Assembly: GCA_029063695.1 (NCBI GenBank)
Contig: JAIDNR010000309.1
Coordinates: 1-8,451 of the forward strand
From: Ruminococcus sp.
Lineage (GTDB): Bacteria > Bacillota > Clostridia > Oscillospirales > Ruminococcaceae
Reading direction: 5' to 3'
Length of the DNA stretch: 8,451 nt
A program made the position numbers and the translations under genes. The notes under the pieces were generated by a model. That model saw only the letters and a program-made list of their open reading frames with translations, did no database searches and had not been told where the DNA came from. Each line of letters starts with the position of its first letter. Position 1 is the first letter of the stretch. This document shows, piece after piece, positions 4,947 to 8,451 of this stretch.

Positions 4947-7900
4947 ATGTATAACGACACGAACGAACAGATGCTCACAGCTGTAAATCAGGGACTTGCC
5001 AATATGAATCTTCAACCAACGGAGCAGCTTGCAGGCAATGTCCTCACAATGATCTATCCATTTATTGCCAATGAGATGAACAAGGCTGCACAGTCCAATC
5101 AGATCGCCGCAAATGCACTGAACATGGTGCAGCAGCTCATGTTGCAGAATCAATTCCAGATCATGCAGATAGCAAAGCTGAAACAGAAGCACAATGAAAT
5201 GCCCAGATTATTCGCAGAAGATCCTGTTACCGGCTGCGGATATTGTCTGGATAACGGCAGGGAAAAGCAAATCGGCATTATCAAAATCAACAGCGTATAT
5301 GAATGTACCATTGAGAAAAACGGAATCCGCAGGAAATTTAAATATGTATATTATAGAGATTCAGGCGGAGAGTATCATCATACCATTGTCCCACTTGATA
5401 AGCTGGCAGACAAGCATCTCCTGACACTGTTTGAAGGCTTTATCTATGTGTGCAGAAGCAAGGAGCTGGCAAATGACTATCTTGCTCATTGCATCAATAA
5501 TTTTCAGAAGCATGATTCTATATTTTTTCCCGAATATCCGGGATTCGTTTTCTTTTTCCATAAAAATAAAGAACGAGCAGTATTTCACTGCAACAACGGA
5601 TTATTTGAAATGGAACTTTTGAAAGAATGCTCCGTTCATTACATGAAAAAGGTCATTTCAAAAGGAATTCCGTCCTATGGCAAGCTGAAAAGCATCACTG
5701 AAAAATATCTGAATTCCAATGAAAAGCGGTTTCTTTTCATGTATGCCGTATGCGGACTTCTTTCTTCATTTTTCAAAGAGATACACTATCCGATGGAGCA
5801 GGTTCTCGTTATTTCAGCTCCGAACGCAGTAGCAGTTCGTCTTGCTTCTTACTATTTGCAGATATTCAACAGAGGAAGCAATTCCCTTTCATTCGATTCA
5901 AGCAAAAGCGATATCAGAAAAGCTCTGCTTGATTCCAAGGATGAAACTGTTGTCATAAGCGATTGTAGTATTATTGACAATGATGCAAGAAGAACAGATA
6001 TGCTTCAGTATATCCTCATGACGAATGACAGCAATGAGTGCCAGCCACATAATCTTGCGATTTTTTCCTCTCATGCACAATACATACTGCCGGCTGAGAA
6101 GAAAATTTGCCTGACACTCCCAGATGATTTTGCTATGCCGATGACAAAGGCAGAAGAGATTGAAATGTGCAGGGCGTTGGACTCCGTAGTAAACTATATC
6201 ACAGATACCATCTGCAATAATTATGCCGCTTTTAAGAAATTCATTACGGAGGACATAGAAAGAAACATGAACGGCACGGAAATATCATTTGATAAAATTG
6301 AAACAAAAACGAGTTTCAGTATTATTTCGTCGATTCTTTTTTATCTGATGTATCACAATGAATCAATTCATGTGAAAGAGGATTCTTTATGCAGTATGGA
6401 AGCATTCATATCAGACACATTGATGAATTCAAATCAGATTACTGGCAGTTCTGCTGATGCAATAGCTGAACAGTTTATTAAGGCGCTGAATCAGGCTGTA
6501 CGAGAAAACGAGCTGAAAATCCTGATACACAGCAAGAAGATGAACTACGTCCCGAACGCACATCAGCTTATCATTAAAGGAAATTTGCTGGTAATGGAGG
6601 AACAGATTATCAATGAAATAATAATTCCACGCATGAGAACAACGGACAGCGTATGCCGTATTCTGAAAAGTCTTGAATCGGGAGGACATTTGCATTCCAC
6701 CAAGAAAAAACGCTATCTGCTTACGGTGTACACAAACGGTAAAAGTATAAGACCAACATTTATTGCTTTACACAGTGAGGGAATACTTGACCTTGACGTT
6801 GAACGACTTATTCGTGAAAATCAATATTCTGAGTGGTTCACTTCTGATATGGTCAGCTGGGAGTTTATTCCTATAATGATAAATAGAATCGCTCAGACAG
6901 CGTATCAGCAGTTTGATTTTGAAAAAGCCACCAATATGCATTTCTTTGCAATCGGGCAGAGCGGAAGCGGCAAAACCCATTGCTTGACAGAAAGAATGTG
7001 TTCTCTGCAAAAATTACACCACCCTATTATAATCTTAGATACAAGTGATTCCTTTACTAAGGAATCTGTTCTTGAAAAGCTTTCAGCTGATGGTGACGAA
7101 GCAGCTGTGCAGAAAGTCAGAAAATATATCAAAAACCATATCATTTTTCACAAAATCGAAGAAAAAGGACTGCCTGTTGACATACTGAAATTGGATTATT
7201 CCCAGAATAAGGAATCAAAAATCAGAGAAATTCAGTCTGTCATCGAATCTCACAACTCAAATATGGGTGTAAAGCAGAAAGCTACTGTGTATAGGGCAAT
7301 AAACTGTATGGTCAGCGAAAACAACATTGATATGGCCAGGCTTTATGAGCTACTTACAAGTGAGGATATTCCATACAATCTCGCTGAACAGCTTATGGAT
7401 ACTCTTTCATGCTTCATGAATTTTGAACGTAGCGAAAAGAACTGGGGAGAATTCATTGACGAGAGCAATGATATCATCGTTATCTCTACTCATGCAGTTT
7501 CAGCAAGCGGAGGTTCGGGACTGATAGATATGCTTCTCATGTCATTATTCTGCTATCAGAGAACACATCCTAACAAGCATCTGAGTATTTTTATTGATGA
7601 GATAAAGTATCAGAATCTCAGTCCAAAAGGACCGATTGCGAAGATTCTCACAGAGGGCAGAAAGTACCATATCGGGCTGAACTTCGCGGCACAGTATCTG
7701 CCATGTACATCTGCTGAAACAACAATGGTTATGGAAAATGCCGACATGAAGGTATTCTTCCGGCTTGACGGAAAAGCCGCATCGTCCGCAGCAAAGCAGA
7801 TTGATATATCTCCCAATGTACTTGTTGCTCTTGATACCGGGGAGTGCTATATCAAGGGTAGTTTCTGGAATAATCGGGCTGGCAGAATAATGCCCGGAAT

Positions 7901-7949
7901 CATTCATGGCAGAACATACAGAAACTTTGTCATTCCCGAATACGACTGA
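4947..7949 (+). CDS. Large double-ATPase-module protein: degenerate DUF927-like half plus HerA/FtsK-like ATPase
   Basis: This 1000-residue protein has an intact C-terminal P-loop ATPase of the HerA/FtsK/VirD4 class: Walker A GQSGSGKT (670-677), Walker B LSIFIDEI with D884-E885, then TEGRKYHIGLNFAAQ (902-916) matching the EGRK...Q sensor region of HerA-like translocases, and R939 in VFFRLDG as a possible arginine finger. The N-terminal half resembles the DUF927/primase-associated helicase pattern: a hydrophobic helix (about 260-275), then VLVISAPNAVAVR (286-298) where a P-loop should be but without GKT, and VVISD (335-339) in the Walker B place, so this module is probably non-catalytic. A winged-helix-like segment spans about 548-612. 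Residues 1-90 are Gln/Asn-rich and helical, possibly oligomerising. No membrane anchor of the VirD4 kind is evident, so it is probably a soluble DNA-pumping or remodelling motor. The DUF927 comparison is tentative; the ATPase call is firm. Confidence 0.85.
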   Translation: MYNDTNEQMLTAVNQGLANMNLQPTEQLAGNVLTMIYPFIANEMNKAAQSNQIAANALNMVQQLMLQNQFQIMQIAKLKQKHNEMPRLFAEDPVTGCGYCLDNGREKQIGIIKINSVYECTIEKNGIRRKFKYVYYRDSGGEYHHTIVPLDKLADKHLLTLFEGFIYVCRSKELANDYLAHCINNFQKHDSIFFPEYPGFVFFFHKNKERAVFHCNNGLFEMELLKECSVHYMKKVISKGIPSYGKLKSITEKYLNSNEKRFLFMYAVCGLLSSFFKEIHYPMEQVLVISAPNAVAVRLASYYLQIFNRGSNSLSFDSSKSDIRKALLDSKDETVVISDCSIIDNDARRTDMLQYILMTNDSNECQPHNLAIFSSHAQYILPAEKKICLTLPDDFAMPMTKAEEIEMCRALDSVVNYITDTICNNYAAFKKFITEDIERNMNGTEISFDKIETKTSFSIISSILFYLMYHNESIHVKEDSLCSMEAFISDTLMNSNQITGSSADAIAEQFIKALNQAVRENELKILIHSKKMNYVPNAHQLIIKGNLLVMEEQIINEIIIPRMRTTDSVCRILKSLESGGHLHSTKKKRYLLTVYTNGKSIRPTFIALHSEGILDLDVERLIRENQYSEWFTSDMVSWEFIPIMINRIAQTAYQQFDFEKATNMHFFAIGQSGSGKTHCLTERMCSLQKLHHPIIILDTSDSFTKESVLEKLSADGDEAAVQKVRKYIKNHIIFHKIEEKGLPVDILKLDYSQNKESKIREIQSVIESHNSNMGVKQKATVYRAINCMVSENNIDMARLYELLTSEDIPYNLAEQLMDTLSCFMNFERSEKNWGEFIDESNDIIVISTHAVSASGGSGLIDMLLMSLFCYQRTHPNKHLSIFIDEIKYQNLSPKGPIAKILTEGRKYHIGLNFAAQYLPCTSAETTMVMENADMKVFFRLDGKAASSAAKQIDISPNVLVALDTGECYIKGSFWNNRAGRIMPGIIHGRTYRNFVIPEYD

Positions 7950-8013
7950 TATTCCAAAAAATAATCGCTTACTTACAAGGAAGTCGGAATAAATTTCTTC
8001 TTTTTGATAGACT

Positions 8014-8054
8014 TAACATTATCATGTTAGATACAATTTTCATGTTGTTAACAA
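8014..8054. repeat. Palindrome cluster with repeated CATGTT
   Basis: TAACAT (8014-8019) and ATGTTA (8024-8029) are perfect arms around TATC. TTGTTAACAA (8045-8054) is a perfect 10-base palindrome. CATGTT occurs at 8023-8028 and 8041-8046, 18 bases apart. It could be an operator cluster; chance is possible in AT-rich DNA. Confidence 0.35.
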
Positions 8055-8099
8055 AAGAGCCATCGGATTTTATATGGAAGATTAGGTTTTGATTTCCTC

Positions 8100-8139
8100 A
8101 TAAATAAAAATTGCCTTCTCGGAATTAGTCCGAGAGGGC
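8100..8139 (-). terminator. Hairpin; intrinsic terminator in the minus orientation
   Basis: GCCTTCTCGGA (8113-8123) and TCCGAGAGGGC (8129-8139) form an 11-pair stem with one G-T wobble and a five-base loop. On the plus strand no T-tract follows. On the minus strand the stem is followed by AATTTTTATT, so it should terminate transcription coming from the right. On the plus strand it may still stabilise the 3' end of the double-ATPase mRNA. Confidence 0.6.
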
Positions 8140-8183
8140 GTTAGCTTGCTACACTCCTATGAAAACAAAATCTTTCTTATTTT

Positions 8184-8227
8184 TAATGGGATTTCGTCCG
8201 AACTACGATTTTTCATTGATGTATAAT
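8184..8227 (+). promoter_or_regulatory. Promoter of the right-edge gene (TAATGG-type)
   Basis: TAATGG (8184-8189) starts 38 bases before TATAAT (8222-8227). TTTCGTCC (8192-8199) and GAACTA (8200-8205) lie between them, nearly the same as at 4871-4914. A one-base difference between those blocks is compensated further downstream, so the overall 38-base distance is kept. The predicted leader is about 27 bases, as in the double-ATPase gene. Confidence 0.65.
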
Positions 8228-8260
8228 AAGAGTATAAAACATTCTGAAAGGAAGATTAAC

Positions 8261-8451
8261 ATGAATATTCATTATCCCTCAAACACTGATAAGCAGCTCT
8301 TTTCTGATTATATCGGTAATCAGATTCAGCAGCCGCAAGTTATGGCAACGCTGGAGGACTGCAGCAAATTTCCCGATACATACATTACCAACAACAGCGT
8401 AACTCCTGAAACGGCGTATCTATTTTTTATAGCTGTTGAAAAATATAAATA
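8261..8451 (+). CDS. Unknown protein, 5' part only (runs off the right edge)
   Basis: ATG 8261-8263 is preceded by AAGGAAG (8248-8254) with six bases between, and by a good promoter, so this is very probably a real gene. Sixty-three codons are visible and the frame is open to the end; the last two bases (TA) leave open whether a stop follows at once. The visible part begins MNIHYPSNTDKQ, has a Gln-rich patch (NQIQQPQV, residues 20-27), and no signal peptide, membrane span or known motif. Its promoter closely matches that of the double-ATPase gene, so the two are probably expressed together. No function can be assigned. Confidence 0.75.
   Translation, partial: MNIHYPSNTDKQLFSDYIGNQIQQPQVMATLEDCSKFPDTYITNNSVTPETAYLFFIAVEKYK

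Larger units (their letters stand above)
7950..8260. other. Intergenic region (311 bases) after the double-ATPase gene
   Basis: It holds a pair of small palindromes (8014-8054), a stable hairpin (8113-8139) and the TAATGG-type promoter of the next gene (8184-8227). There is no convincing plus-strand terminator directly after the stop at 7949, so some read-through into the next gene is possible. No RNA gene or ORF of note is seen, and it contains no GATC. Confidence 0.6.

Noticed and set aside
4947..7949. Calling the 1000-residue protein a VirD4/TraG conjugation coupling protein
   Set aside because: No N-terminal membrane helices are evident and no relaxase or secretion genes are in the window; the EGRK...Q region fits HerA-like motors at least as well.
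1..8451. CRISPR array, tRNA, rRNA, insertion sequence or att core
   Set aside because: I saw no regularly spaced repeats, no cloverleaf with CCA-type arms, no transposase and no integrase or paired direct repeats of attachment-site length.

Overview
The window looks like an accessory, mobile-element-type stretch from a low-GC Gram-positive bacterium, most likely a gut Clostridia of the Ruminococcus kind. The grounds are AT-rich spacers, AGGAGG-type ribosome binding sites 6-9 bases before most starts, TATAAT -10 boxes, and a gene set (helicase, excisionase-type HTH, orphan Dam methylase, HerA-like ATPase, unknown proteins) typical of integrative elements or plasmids. No housekeeping gene, tRNA, rRNA, integrase or relaxase is visible. 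The genus and the type of element are inference.

Layout. Bases 1-277 form a dense leader with three inverted repeats, a pair of TGTACA sites flanking a -10-like box, and a possible tiny leader ORF. Next is a 755-residue superfamily 2 helicase with a Cys/His zinc-ligand-like cluster (278-2545). A promoter at 2614-2641 probably drives a two-gene operon: a 63-residue excisionase-family HTH protein (2679-2870) and a Dam-type adenine methyltransferase (2873-3709). A strong hairpin at 3716-3743 ends that operon and also the convergent minus-strand gene of unknown function (3750-4475). A 471-base AT-rich divergent spacer separates this gene from a 1000-residue protein (4947-7949). That protein carries an apparently degenerate ATPase module followed by an intact HerA/FtsK-like ATPase. 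After a 311-base spacer, the 5' part of another unknown gene begins at 8261 and runs off the right edge.

The most notable pattern is in the promoters. The three right-hand genes (3750-4475 minus, 4947-7949 plus, 8261-end plus) each have TAATGG starting exactly 38 bases upstream of the start of TATAAT. The two plus-strand copies also share TTTCGTCC and GAACTA blocks where a -35 box would normally sit. This suggests that the unknown protein, the double-ATPase protein and the partial protein belong to one regulon and perhaps one system. The left half looks like a replication or maintenance module: helicase with a structured leader, HTH regulator and methylase. Functional links between the two halves are inference from neighbourhood only.
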